A stretch of 64,000 nucleotides of DNA from Ooceraea biroi. Lineage: Eukaryota; Arthropoda; Insecta; Hymenoptera; Formicidae. The translations under genes and the position numbers were made by a program. This document shows positions 34,547 through 49,500 of the stretch, piece by piece (the first letter of the stretch is position 1; every line of letters starts with the position of its first letter). Where the stretch lies: assembly GCF_003672135.1 (NCBI RefSeq), contig NC_039511.1, positions 4,738,464 through 4,802,463 of the forward strand. The letters are read 5' to 3'. The notes beneath the pieces are model-generated. The model was not told the origin of the DNA. It ran no database searches and was given only the letters and a program-made list of their open reading frames with translations.

Positions 34547-37500
34547 AGTAATAAATTTATGAAATATGTATATTTCGTGTCCTTAGCAGTGTGTGACTTC
34601 GCGCACATTGCAAGCAAATATCTGAAATACTGTTCGGTGAGACGAAAGTTATACCCGCGGAAAAATAGATTGTCGCAGTTCTGTAACTGAATGCAGTCGA
34701 GTCCCGTGATGCCGCAGGGAAAGGGTTAACTATACCTGCTTTCGATTCTGGCCCGACTTTGCCCCAGATTCCCTGGTACGTGGCATAGCGCGCTACCGGT
34801 AGCGCCGCTGAAAGTTCGCGGTCTTTAAATATTCGTATCTGCGTTCTTACCAGCGGAATGCCGAGCGTGACCTGAAATCCATTCCCGGGCGTAGTTCGAA
34901 CGCGCGCTGGTTCCGCCGATCCAGTTGCCTGCTGAAAGCGGACTACACAAATGGAGCCCACGGTTTTCCTTTACCAGAAAACGTCGCGCCAACCGAGGCA
35001 ACGCCGACAGCCTGACTAAGGCACCCCGACGGCGTAAATGCGATAACATATACAAGCGCGTATACAAATATAGGATACAAGGGTAGCATGTCGTAGCCTT
35101 CGGCTGTGGCTGCTGTTCCGCTGTCGATTTCTATTCATCGCGATCATCAAGCGATCGTTTTGCACTGAAACGATCTTTTTATATTCGGAAATAAAATAAC
35201 GGCAGGCAACGCAGAATAAGCTACGATAACTAGATCGAAGGAAAGACATCTGCTTCTTTAAACGGCTTTTCAAGATTTAAGTCATTAATGCAGTGTTATC
35301 AAATTCTAGCTCCTTGAATCTTTAATCAATCCCCAGGTGTGAATTACATTTAAATCATTCGAGCTGCAACTTTTTAGTACTTTCGATATCGATTCTTTGG
35401 TACACACACACAATCTCTCTCGTTTCTTGAATTACATCTCTGAATGTATCGTTAAGTTGCCTGTGCGCCGAGCACGTCCACAAAGAGAAAGAGAGAAAGA
35501 GCTTCTAAGCATGAATAAATTGAATGCCGGAGAGTCCCGTGGACTCAGGTGGAGCTTCCCGGGACGGATCGTGCTTTTTCGAAGTTCTCGCTGGCAGTTC
35601 GCGCTCGCTGCTCGCTCGCTTTTCACTTGCATTTCCATTTAAAATGTCGCACCATAAAGGCGAGCGCGATACCGCGCGCGCGTCCCCGGTGTTGGTTTTA
35701 GCGCCGAATTGGCCGGAGGGGGATGGGTCACCGGAAATGAAGGCGCGGCGTCACTTTCCGGTGATCTGCATTCGAAACGAGTGCGGCGGGCGCATCGCGT
35801 GCCCCCGCACTTGGCTGTTATTGCATGCGTATCTCGTTACTCGGCCCTGCGACGGCTTGTTGCACCCACACCCGACAAACGACGAACCCTAACATTATTA
35901 CGCGCCGCGAAGCGTCCCCAGAGAATTGGTACTCAACCTTCGGGTATTCCCTCCCGCGCCACTTCCGAAAGAGCTCGACTTCGTTACGACATCTCAGAAT
36001 GCCGCGAATGCGGCGCGAAACCAAATGCTGACAAATGACAGATACCGAGCGTAACAAGCAGCGGAGAATGCATTTGGGACATAATTAAAAACAGGAAATA
36101 ATTCAAGTAATCCGCCGTAAAGCTTGCAAACGTTATCCGCTTCCTTTTTTCATTTTCAATGAACGAGAAAGAGCGCTGAAAACTGTATGTATAGTAAAGC
36201 CAATTTGGATCTGACTTTTGCTGTATTTTTAGGATTAATATAGAGACATAAAAATAGTCTAAGGAGTAGAAGACACTTGAACTTTCTCTACGCAAAGAAA
36301 ATCTCAAGACCTAATGTCTCAAAGAGAAGAATTCGCGGTGAGGTCGGAAAAGTAGAGTACAAACATAATAGGAAGTTATTATAATTTTCAACGAGTTGGG
36401 CGCTGCTTAAACGAAAGTTCGAGGTGAAATTTGCTGTCTCCCGCGAAGACGATCGCCGCTCGATTTTATACCGGCGGTCAAACTCCGCGGAAAATCCCGA
36501 AGAAGTTAGCCGAGTTACACGCTTCCTGCAATTTTCCATCTCGTCCTCTTCCCTGCCCTGCCGCGCCGCGACGCGGCGCGAGACATAAAATTTCGCAGCG
36601 CATCCTCGTTTCATTCGGTATTCGCTATTCCGTACGCTCTCGTCGCGGCACGTTCCGTGATTTCGCGCAGGAAAACTGCAGTTATCGGTATGCCGAATAC
36701 AGTTTGCTTTCGCCACACATGGCGACAGTCTCCGTCTGACTTGGGGATGTAAGATTTCCGATTCAAGATTTCTGCGCGCGCGAATACCTCGTGTGTACGT
36801 TCGCTTTTCGCTCCTCTTTGGCTTTACGTGCAACTTTACACGTAGATCTTGGAATATTTATTTCGTGCGGAACGCAAGCATTACGTTTCCCAAACGCCTA
36901 CGTATTGTCGACGTGACGCCAAGAGACGGAATACATGGAACCAAGAGTCGGCAAGATAGCTGAAACAATATATCCGGGAATTATGGGTCACCCCGTACAT
37001 TCCGGAGTCAGTTGCTTCCACCGCGGGGGAACTTTGTTTCAACTTTAAGCGACGTCGTGTTCCCGCCCGCATCCATTCCAGTTACAAAGTGCCCCAGGAC
37101 GAGGAAGTATGTTCCGCGCCGTCGTAATCGCTCCTTTTTCCCTTTAAACGTGCTCCATTATTGTCAACACGCCCCCTTTTTTCGCCCACCGGCTTCTCGT
37201 TATCCCGCGCGCGTGAATTAATGCACGAAGATGCACGTTTAAGTCCGCCGTTTCAATTTGTCCGCGCGTTACCGCGCGACCAAGAAAAGAATACAAGAGA
37301 GAAGGATTTAATTTGCCGTCCGGCGTTCTTAAGAGAGGTACAAAATGCACCTTAAATGCGCGCGCGATGAACGGCTGAATTACAACTGGATTTTGGAAGG
37401 AAGTCTGCTCGCTCGCGGCAACTTCCTGCATCGCGTACCGCTTCCTTACTTCACCTTGCCTTGCGCTTCCTTAGTCATCCTTCTGTGACTACCGCGAGCA

Positions 37501-40500
37501 TAATGTGGGAAATAGTTTCGGGTGCCGGCTGTCGAGACAGGTCGCAACTGCGCCCGCTTAAGCGTGTCTTCAATCTGTCCCCGTGGAGGACGAAGAATGT
37601 ACCCGAGACCGAGAGAGGCATGTGTCAAAGCATTTTTCAGATACGCGCGATACGAGCGTATTTTTCGCGCACCGACACGGGAATGCCGCGAGCGAGGAGG
37701 AGACTGGACCACGTTAAAATACCACCGCGTAGCGGCAGCTTTGTTTAGCGAATCGTTAAAAAGACCTACACCCGGAAAATGCCCAGAATTTGAAGACGAG
37801 CGACGAGTTGAGACTCTAAAATTAGAGAGCGAAAAGTTTCAAGTATTCGAAGTGCAGCACGTGCGTAAAACTTCAAGCGTCTTTGCGTCAAGCGTAATTT
37901 TATCTGTAATTAGTATTGTCGTTACCTGTAAAAAATCGTGAGGAAGAGTTATCAGAAAAAGTCACTTTAAAAGTATAGAGAAGCCAGGAACTAAGCGTAA
38001 AAAACTCGAAGCTTTGTCGAATTTCAAGAATTCACAGCTCGATGCGTGAATGAACGAAATTTCGCAGTTTGAGTCTGAATTTGTGAATAGATCTCGATAT
38101 CATATTTCGCCCCGACGGGCGCTCAATGAAATTACGAAGCACGCCGGCGGAGTTTAATATTATCGTGCGGCATTAGCCCGATTTCCGCGATGCTGATCGC
38201 GCGTGCATAACGCCTGTGTAAACTGTTACCGTCTTCCCTTAGATACGTAACATGCGAAAATCCCCCGTGAATTCGCGGGATTCGCGCGTGTCGCGTGCAT
38301 CCACGTCGTTAAATGCGCCCGTGCGTCTAATCAGTCTGCATACGCATGAGCGGCATCAGGATACCTAATACCGCGAACTTGACGCGACTAATATCGACTA
38401 ATATCCGAAGGCGGATTGCGTTTTGGTTGTGCATTACGGAGTCGTGGCAGCCAGAAGACTGATATTCATTATCCTGCTGGGTCATGATATTATGAGCCCA
38501 GATGCTATCGGATTAGCAAGTTTGGAGCGCCGGATCGATAAGAGGTTAATTTTTGGAAGAGAAGGAGAATTGCTCGTTTAAATCCGTTTTCAGATTTTTA
38601 TTCATAAGAGAAATATAATGCATAAAATATTTAGCAAAATGCGTGCCTAATATAATCCAGCGGAAAAGATATGTAAAATTATGTAGGTCATGGCTTAATT
38701 ATCAGAATTTCTTATTTCGTTGACCCCTCATTTGAAGCTGTGACATTCAGAATCTTATCGTAAAGTAGTCGGACTAAATTATTAAACATAATCAGTTTTA
38801 TTGTTAGAGATAAGTCGCGTGTCTAAAGTTTTATTAAAAGAGAGCACAGAAAAATGGAGATAAACGCAGAAAAGTTTTGTATGCTAAAGAAGCAATTGTA
38901 GATCGCGTAACAGCAAAGTTGCATGGTGAACAATAATATTTTCCGTCCGGTGCGTAAACGGGTTAAATTACTGTATTGTCCAACTCATTACGTGATTCAT
39001 TCCGCAAAGGAACCGCCAATACGTCTTTGTTGCCTGAGCTTTCGCAATCACTCGATCGAAGTCTCCTTGGACACCCATGATCACACTGTTTGTGGACCAA
39101 GATCAAAGTGAATCAACGGCTGGAAATACTAAGCAGAGTTTATCGACGACACTTTCCCGAGTGCTAAGCAAATGACTAAACTCGTCGGAGAGAGAGTTGT
39201 TCTTTTTCTCGCTCTTGTATAAACATCATGTAATAGTTCACTGACATTTTTGAAAGTTTCTATCTATTGCATGAGATACACGATAAAATCAAAATTTTGA
39301 AATCTAAACCTTTCTCAATTATTGAATGTACAATTTCGTATTCTATGTCCTCGTTGCTGACTCATATTTTTGTCCTGTATAGATTTATTGCGAAATGTGT
39401 TACTTGTTCTTTTTTATATACTGGTAACTCGGTTATGTTACGTTGAAAAGTATATAACGTAATTGTGGCTGTCAAACGGTTTGAACTTTCGGGATATCTC
39501 GTGAAATAACAATTTTATATGTCATGCGTTCCCAGCAATGTGGAAGGGATAACAGCGCGTTTTATTAACAAAGAAGATTAATAGTGTCCTGTCGGGGCGA
39601 TCCGATAACCTGTCGCGATTTCACGGAATCAAGTGACGGCAAAATTGAAACCAATTACGGTTTACAAACCGCCAATCTCCGACAGGGCTATTAAAAATAT
39701 TAATCGGTTGCGCTCTTGAAGCGGAATCGCGATGTCGGGAAGCCACGCTTTCCGCAATTACTCGACTATTGCGAGTTCGCAAGACCACTTATTCCCTCAG
39801 CCAGGTCGAAAATGGGAGAGTGAAGATTATTCTGGTTGATTTTAATTCTCAGGTCAATTGTTATAACTATATCATAAATTTTCAATTAAAGAGATGATAT
39901 GATTAATGAACATATACCCTGCACTATTACTTTTAGAAAATTTCTAGACGCTGAAGTTTTTGAAGATGTTTCTTCAGCTCTTTTCTTCTTTTTTAAGCAA
40001 TTAGATTTAAATATACATCTTCAAATATCAATTTAAGAAATTAGAGATCTCTGCTTGTCTGATTATTTAAATATATAATAATTGTTAAGCATATAGATTG
40101 ATATTGATTCTTAAATATTTTACGTCTTTGTATTCTCGAGCGTTTAACGATTCAAGTATGTAAATGGTTTACATTTAGATCTTCGACTTTTAGTTAAAGA
40201 TCCTCTATTTTTTCGTGCAGGATCTTTGATGGCGTTGGAAAGTGTCCTGCGAGATAGACGGAGCAAACGTTCGAGACGACGAGTCACCTGAAAGTTTTGC
40301 GATGCTGAAAAGAGGAGCATCACCAACGTTGAGAGAAAGGACACGGTCCTGAACAAACACGGGAAATTATGCGTCGTGGCGAGAATTCCAGCGAACAATG
40401 CTCGTGACGTCAGCGGTATTTTGCCCCTGAGAAACGACTCGCGGAATAGGAGAACTACCATCAGTACGACATCGGGCCATCGTCGTTCCGCCGTCGTGCA

Positions 40501-43500
40501 GACGAAAGCCACTCGTTCCTCCCCAGCTTGCAGGGACCATGAGGGTAAGTGCTCTTACGAACTTGCGGCTGCCGATTAATTGTGGAAAACGTTGCGTCTC
40601 GGCAGCGTGACTCTACTCGGGGACTCGTGCCGAAGGACTTGGGGATCCGACGATCTGGAACTTTCGTGGCGCGTAGCGACAATCCCCAAAATCTAAGAGA
40701 ACGCCGAAATTTCAAGAGACGAGATATAATAACGATGTTTCTTCAACGCGAATAAAATTGCGATAAAATTTATCAGTGAGCAGAATAACGCAACGTTTTT
40801 CAGTAATCAGAGAAACGAATATGATTCTAATGGAATATTGAATGTCGAAAGGCGAAGGATCTCGATCATGCAAATATCACAAGAATCTGAAACCGACGAA
40901 GAATCGAGACTTCGGTTGCAGGGGCGGCTTTGTGAGCGACCGGTATACTTTCAGCGCGCTCTCGTATGTCGCGCGATCTCGTCCACGTATATCGTTGCTC
41001 GCGGTAACGAAGTTACGGGGCTTCACTTTGAATGCAATGCCGGCTGATGTTTCCCTGGCCGCTTTGATCCGAACGTTCGCGGGAACGTGTTGCGGGTAAT
41101 ACGAACTCCTCTCTTTCGAAGAGGAATCGTGCAGACGTCAGACGAATGAATAAACCCAGCTTGCCGTTGTTTCTGTCTTTTAAAAGAGAACTTGAGCAGT
41201 ATTTTACCGTTGTCTGTCTCGAAATTAGTCGTTTCCGTAAACATCGGAAAAATTAATGCGTCGCAGTATAGTTTCATCTACTGGGAACGATCATTTTACG
41301 AACGCTCAAGCGCAGGAATAGCACATGATGAGTTTTTCTCACGAATAAAATATTCCGACGCACATTTATTTATATCCTCGTGTTGGATTACGAAAAATGT
41401 GTTACATTCAATGAAGCACACAACAATGAAGTACACAATTGATATTAATATCCAGCGACTTAATGTTCAGATTTTTTACCAGATGATGTATACCTGCATA
41501 CAATTAAAAACCACCGTATTGTTGACAGCGCCTAAAAGCGCAAGTTCCATTCCGCGCATTCATACACAGACGTTGCTCCATTATTTTCTCTCTTTGAATA
41601 TCAATGTTACGCGCAGACGATCGATAACATAGCAACGCGACGTAGCAAAGCTCGAATCGCATTCTGTGATGATCTCTCTCGGTGGTGGCGCATCCGCAAA
41701 TCCCTTTACACCGCGCCTTTTTGCGAAGCCACCCCCCGCCTGCAGCATTGTTCTTTTACGGCGTGTCGCCAAGCGGTTATTTTCCAATCTGGCAACCGGC
41801 AACCCGATATTGGCTTTATTAGGTTCCCGCGACTCACCGCCGTCGCTCCGTGCTCCTTCCTCGCGTTTTCCACGTTTCCATCGGCTCATTCTGTAGTCGG
41901 TATCTTATTGCAGCCCGCGAAGCAGCCGGAAACATTACAGACTTGTCGGATAATGGTTGGTGGACTCACGCCACTCGACTCAAACCCGCGGGACATAAAA
42001 TCTATTTGTTATCAGTGAAGATTAAGTGCACGATGCTTTATCATATCTTCATAATGCATTACTTTTCAGATTTGAATTTTGCTCAATTGTTATCGGCGTA
42101 TTTGATATCACAATATGATCAAGTATCGTATTTATTTCGGATTTCTGCCTAACTGCCTTCAAATTTTTTGGAGTCTCCAATTTCGGGCTCTTTTATCGTT
42201 TTAATTTATGCAGTGTTCTGCTTATACGCGATGTTTCATTTAAATTATACGGATTTTCGTCCTTTTTTCTTCCTGCACGGTTTCGCCCGCGGTCATTTCA
42301 ATGCCGATTGCTCGCGGGACATAATTCGCCGCTTCACGGAAATCCTGGCTATCTCGGATACCGGCCGGACGGGGTTGGATATCAAGGGATATTGGTTATT
42401 AATTACCGAAGTAATAGCCACGTAATTGGAGCTCCCAGGAGGAAGCGGCGGTTTCGGCGCGGATGCCTGGACTCCCGTTACGCCGTATTTGTTGTTGCAC
42501 CGTGGCGCAGAATGCGCCACGAGACATATAATGCATAAACCACTGGCTGGCCAATCCCGTCGAGGATTTGTTTTACAACTGACGTTACCGGGATACAGTA
42601 GTACTTTGTCGGCCGATGTGTAACGTTGATAGGCATGCTTGACACGTAAGTGCCAAATGGCACGTTATAAGTACCTCATGAACTCGTTCACCCGCGTTGG
42701 TTCCGATCTCTTACATCGCACTCGAATCGAGACGATTACTTTTGATCGACGTGCGCTATCACGTGGCATAAAATAATAATCTCGTTTGCAATAATGAATA
42801 ATAAATATTGAATACATATTATAATAGCATTAATCCCGATGAGAATTAAAATAGGAATATGCAAATAATGTCCGTTGATATCTCATTATTATCTCGCAAA
42901 TACACGCACGAGCGGAAATATTAAGGGAAATAGAATGGATTAATGATGAACAAACTGATTATTTTAGAAATGGCAAGAGATAATTTCGTTTCGAAATGCG
43001 CGATAATGACGGTAATATTGATAGAACGATGAATCATATACCAATATGAAATAATGTAGTATGTTTCTCTTTGCACGTCTCTCCCTTTCTCTCATTGAAA
43101 GTCCTAATAACGCGACAGGAAATAACACGAGGAAAAACGAGATCGTCAACCTGTTGTTCCTCTCGAGAACTCGTTTTGCGCGAGTAACCGTTCGCCGTGA
43201 TGACGCTCCTCACACGACATTAATTCTGGCACTTCAGTTTCCAAGTATCGCCGTCGTTTCTGCAAAATGGCCGGCACCATGGTTCATTACACGCGCGGCC
43301 GTAACTCCGTCGTGCGGGGCAACCTTCATATTTTCGAGGATGCTCGTAATTAACCACAGGAATAAAAAGAGCGCCGTTATCGTTATGCCGTTTTATTACC
43401 GCCTACGGAAAGTATGTAATCAGCCCTCCGTCGCCCTTCCCCATCACCGTACCTAGTCCACCCCGTCGTCGCAGGAGCGTGGTCGCCGTCGAAAGACGGG

Positions 43501-46500
43501 AATTCGCCGGAGAATTCTGCCGGAACTCGCGGAATTCGAACGGGACGAACAAAAGCGTGACAGCGTTTCCAGGCGCCGCTCTGGGGCGCGTCGCCTCCTC
43601 GAACACGTTAGTGTAACATCGCTGCACCTGCTCCGAATCTGTAGATCTTGAGAGCGTCAAGATCCGGTGATCTAAAGGACCAAGGAAGTTCTGGCACGCC
43701 AGAATATGACGCCGCGCGAAAGCTGTAGTATTACAGTGAAAAACGCGAAACACACGGATTTGCAGACGCAAAATAAAGCAATGAAAAGGGAATGGAAATG
43801 TGTAAAGAATCGAGAGGTCAACAGGGAAATTTCACGATCCATCGATTCAGTTTCGAGAGCATGCTCGTGGCAAAAATCGTAGATACGCCATTCGAAATCG
43901 TAACAGCCACGTTTAGGTATTCGCCGGTTCATATTCCAAAATCCTCCCCTTCCCCGCGCCCGATACCAAATAGCTCCGTAATTAAACTAGATGCTTACGG
44001 CGAACAGCGGGCATCGGCGTGGAGTCGAAATTCGAGCGTGCCAGAATCGACCGAGCCACGCTCGAATTTATTCGCGGCGTCTGGGCCGCTGGCCGTTGAA
44101 ACGCGTTTCTCATTCCTGCTGACTACGGCGGCTGTTACTTCGTCGAAGAGAATGCAATTTCATCCGTCCAGGCTGGAGCTTTTCACTTACGAGAGAAAAA
44201 TTCTCACCGTCGTCCTCCCTTGCGCGCACGCCCGCGCGTGATCCTGAACGCGACGGCGAGATGTTGCTAAAAAAGTGTAAATTGACGAGAGAACTGCCTT
44301 ATCTATGTGATACATGTTTCACGCGCGCGTGTAACTCGGCCGCGAAAGCCGCGAAACCGCGCGGTGGTTTATCTTGGAGCGTCGGCACCCCTCGATGACC
44401 CCGTTTTCAACCGCGCGTAGGGTCGCTGAGGGCCAACACAAATTTTCATCGCCAAATTAAATTGGAACAGGATCCCAATGGTTACTCTCAGTGTTTTGTT
44501 TAAGCCCGACTCGAGAGCGTTTAAGCGAGAAAGGTTTATTCTAATTGACAGCAAAGTTCTGTTAGCCATTTATCGTTCATTGTTCATTTGACTCTACTGT
44601 GTTATTTCATGAGGTTCGAAAAATTGCGATGATTCAAGATCCAGTTTGAATACGGGGGAAAATACACGTTGCGAACGGGAAACGGCGGCATCGCACAATT
44701 CCGGGAACCGCGCGTATAAATTCTGATTATACCGAGCTTACGAGCGCGTAACTTCTTCCATTCAAATTGAACTAGAGTTGCGCGGCAATCTCAAACAATC
44801 CCGACGGAACACCTGACGTAACACCTGACGTTCACGTACTCGCGCGCTCATGCCGATGCAAAGTTTCCGCGATAATATCACGGCGTAAATAAACGTTACA
44901 TGCGTCATTATGATGTACCTTTATTGGCGTAATAAATATCTTTCTCGTAGCGCAGTCGGCCGCGGCTTGCTTCGTTTACTCGCACGCTGGCGGAAGTGGA
45001 GCCTTGGGGAAAACATCGTCGAATGGACGGTCAAGACGAGTTCGTTTTCTCAGGGAGAATCCACACTCGCAAAGTTGCTGCGAAATTTGTATCGACCGTG
45101 CGCGGGATATTCCCTTCGCGGGTGCGCGCAGATGGTGCGATCGCGTTGAAACGCAATCGGGTAAAAAGTATCGATCGAGAGCGCGATCGGCTTCGGCAGG
45201 AAAGTACCTTCGGCGACCCAATTTTTCCCGGGGAAACTTCATTATTCCGTCGAAAACTCCTCGTTACCGACTGACACGTTGACGATATATATTCCGGGCA
45301 GGAATCGATTTCCGAGTTCGTAGCCGGTATTTCGACTTTCGAGACGGCGCGACCGCGGTTGACCGGAACTTTCTCAATTCCAATCACGTCGGGCGGCTAT
45401 CGTTAGCGCCCTTCTCTCGTACCCTGGAATCAGGACTCGATACCGTGCCGATCGAGACACCCTAGCGCGCCGATGTGCCGATAATGAAACTGCGTCCACC
45501 GTGCGCGATCGACATTCCGTTTGAATGTGCAATCGCATATCGGGAAATTCCAAAATCATCTTATCGGAAACGATAATTAGATGAAGCGAAAGAGCACATC
45601 ATGCGAGGATTAAATAAGTAATGAAATGCATACGATAAACGATTTAATAACGTGATAGTGAATGATTTATGTAGATGTGCCAGTCAAGACATCTGATTGA
45701 TGTGATATATGTATAATTGAACTGATAAATTGCACATTCTCGGGAATATTAATTTTTCATTTGTGCACTTAGATCGCCGACTCATTCATAAGTGGAACTG
45801 AATGGAATTAATATTTCGTGATATAATGTAATAATTATATGAAATTCTTAATTTTTTTATACTTGATGTCGGAAATTTAAATTGTCTTTCCATGCTCTTT
45901 ATTTCTTAGAATCGTAGATACACTTTGCATTGTTGGATTTTTTGGAGTCTGGGTCTCTGGAGGGATGATTGACAGTTGCGTGAAAAACACGGTAGTACTT
46001 GCCGCAGGCGACAAACCGTCATGACATAACGAAACGTCTCGTGAAACACGGATACCCTCTTCAAATTTCAGTGCCGGTTTGATCGTACTACGAGCGAATG
46101 TGGTACACCGCGTGGTACACAGACGGACGCCGGGGAGATGGAGTGCATTATCAAGCGAATTACCATATTTCACGTGCCGCGGTCCATCTTCGTTCTGGAT
46201 ATCGTGACGGCGGGCGAGATGTTACGGTATTGCGAGGGAAATACAGACGCGCATCTCTCGATGCGCGATCGAGCCGTAGGGGCTTTTCCCGCGACGAGCA
46301 AGACGATCGTTCTTCTTATCGGATAGCTCACGATATAGACAATATAATACATAAGCAATTTATCTTATGATAATATCATGTTACATTGTAGATTTTTAAA
46401 TTCTTTGAAATATCTTTGAAAGGTCAAGCTCAGGAGATAATAATCTCGCAAGAATGATTCCATAAATTTTCGATGCGAACTATGAAATTTTTATGTAGCT

Positions 46501-49500
46501 TCTGAATTGCCATGAGGATTGTGAAAGAGTTATTAACCGGTTAAATTTGGATACGGCAGGTAGACTTTGTCTACTTTAAACGCGCAACTCTCGGGAGAAT
46601 CGATATCTACGGATCGCTATCGATATTCCGCGTCGTCACGAACAAGTCGTCCATCAAAAAGAGGGGTGCTCATTCGCTTCTGCCCGTTAAATTTTGCTCC
46701 AACACGATGCTCCATGAATAAACATTACGTCAGCACGACACGCTAATTATTCGCCAATTATTAACGACAATAAATTATTAAACTGGCGGACGCACCAGTG
46801 TCGCTCGCCGACGGTGTAGTACGAGCAATGTCGTTCTTGCAATTACCATCAATCAATTATTCAAATGAAGCGTCTCAATTATTTAAGAGTAGGCTCATTT
46901 AGCGTTGCATCAATCATCCGATCGTACCGAAACGACGCACCAAAGTGTCGTTCAGGGATTATTTACAAAGTATCTGGTTCTGATATCGAATAACGTAAAA
47001 CGAAATGCTCAATTACTAATATTGCTAAAAAATAATTGTGCCAGGAAATTAAATATGTAATTAAATATGTGATTTACGAATTTAAGGGTCGGCTCTCTCC
47101 ATCTGCCATTTTGATTTTATAATATCATAAGCGGGGAATGACATAGTCGAAAATTCTTGCATCCCATATTTTCATTTTTCACTCTTTGCTCACAAAAAAA
47201 TTATTGTAAAATATACCGGAAACTCTGATATCTGTCCGATGCATGCCGTAGAATTGTAAAATAATTCCCAAATTAAGGACAATTTTAGCTGTCAAACTCG
47301 GTTCTAGCAACAGAGCTATTCGATTTAATATTTCAACTTTAACACTCTATCATCACTCAAATCAAAGTTGCCGATATATTTCACACTTCTGCACATCAAG
47401 TAGTATCATAAAACTACAAAGTGACAAAGAGTTGAGGACTATAAATTCATTGTAAATAACTTGATAAATTCAAACTTTGGTAACAGGATTTGTGCTCTAG
47501 ATTATATTCATTTATATCGCAGTCAAATTTAATAATTTCCAAACAATTTTAGAGTTTCAAGATTTAAGGGGACATAAACTTAAGTAGCCAGCAGGTTGTA
47601 AAGATCGAGATATGCGTTTATAAACGTACGACATATCTGGTGACTGTACAGCACAGCGCGCGGATCCATTTGTTGCCGTGTGAATTTTACGGCTAGTTCA
47701 ATTTTCATCTGCCGCTTACGATAAAAGCGCCAGTAAAAGCTCTCGATAAACTGATTTGCTCCAACCACCAACCCCTTTTAATTTTTCGAACGTGATGGTA
47801 ATTTTCCAGCAATTTGAAATATTGTGGGGGATCCGGTGGGCAAGGATTTTCGCTATGCCTATCACATTTAAACTAGAGCCGAGTCATATCATACATCAAT
47901 AACACGGAAAATTGATTGACAAATACATTAACTTTTATACGCATAATACGCATAAACACGTGTACTGATAGACCCTTAAAAGCCAAAAGTAGAATGTTAA
48001 TTTCTGGGTAAAAACGGGATTTGTTTAGCGCAATGCACGGGGAGTAAATGTGCAACGCATTTGCCGGCCTTGTGATGATCGCATCAAGGGATTAATGAAG
48101 CAATGCAACGTACCTATCGGGGAAAAATCAAAATTCGCGAACAGTCGAGCGCGCTCGAATAAAGCGGAGCGTTTGGCCGTGACACGCGATTTCCGCTCGC
48201 CCGTGCTCCTCCTCGTGTACCGAGAATGCGATTTACGCAGGCGCCGCACGCGATTTGCACATCCGTCAACGGAAAGAGCCTGCCGGTTTCCAATCCTGAC
48301 GTCATCTTAATAAGAGGGACAATATTTCCGGTGACATACACGCGGATGACATTCACAACAGAAAAAAAGAACGCTCGAACAAGATGTCTCAAACTAGCAA
48401 GTCACCGAGCAACAGTATTGATGATCGCGAAGTAACAGTATTAAAATTTAAAAGCCTTAATAAATAATCGCACGATTTCTCCGCTCCTTTAATTTTTTAT
48501 CAATTTTAACAGACGCATTGTTCGTCTGTGATAGAAACTCGTCAGAAAGATTGATCGGTTACCTAGTCAAAACTTCAAAAGTTGAACTTGTAGCTTAATT
48601 AAACAATGATCCCTTTAATTTAAAAATGAATAGCTTGATGCCCAGTATCCCGTGAAATCACGCGATTATTGAAATAAAATGAGCCGATGATGAAATTGTT
48701 CGCTAATGTCGCGCGCAATCTCGCGTCGGCGACACGAACGCGTTATTTCGCGTCGAAACGATCCTCGCGCGTTTCAAAGCGCGTACGAGCGCGCCGTTGT
48801 ACACGCATCGCTGTCTACTTTGTATTAATAATAGTGCCACGAATGCACGCACCATCAATGCGGTAGGGACGTGTGGAGTGTACATGCCGACATTATCTCG
48901 GTACAAATTAGCGGGACCCCCGAGACGCGTGTGTGCACGTTCGCGCACGGAGCGCAAAATTACGGCCCAACTAGAATAAATTTAACTGGAAGACATGGGA
49001 GCAGTATACGTTGCATATATATACGCTGTATATACATAGGGACGCATCTTGACATTACGCTAAATAATTAAGTTATGTTATCCTGCAGTAGGATTTACAT
49101 CCTTCTCTTGACGGTTATTTGGTTACGTTACATAGATGGACTGGAAATAACATGACGAATCCGTCGAAATAGCTGGATCAATTTTGCAAGCTGCATTTTG
49201 TCTCTCGAGGAACGAACAACAAGGGTACGATGCTGCTAGTCAATGGTGGAAGTTACGTCACGACGTGACTAATGATTCCACTTATTTCCCGCATACTAAT
49301 TAGTTGAGATAGGGCATTTACGTTTTGGCAAAATGCGCAACGTTACCCGAGACAAATGCGCTTAAGATATATACCTTGTAAAATAAATATGTCGTAATTC
49401 GCTGGAATGCGTCGCGCAGCGAGACGCGTAATATGTTTGGAATATTGCGGAATATTCATGCACGCGCGCGAGTTGTGTTTTTGCTATCGTGCGGTGAATA

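Noticed and set aside
42501..42521. A short perfect hairpin (CGTGGCGCA, GAA, TGCGCCACG)
   Set aside because: Only 9-bp arms in GC-rich DNA; expected by chance in a window this size.
47580..47771. A small minus-strand frame ending in a stop, slightly protein-like
   Set aside because: 63 codons, no family recognised and no partner exons nearby, so chance cannot be excluded.
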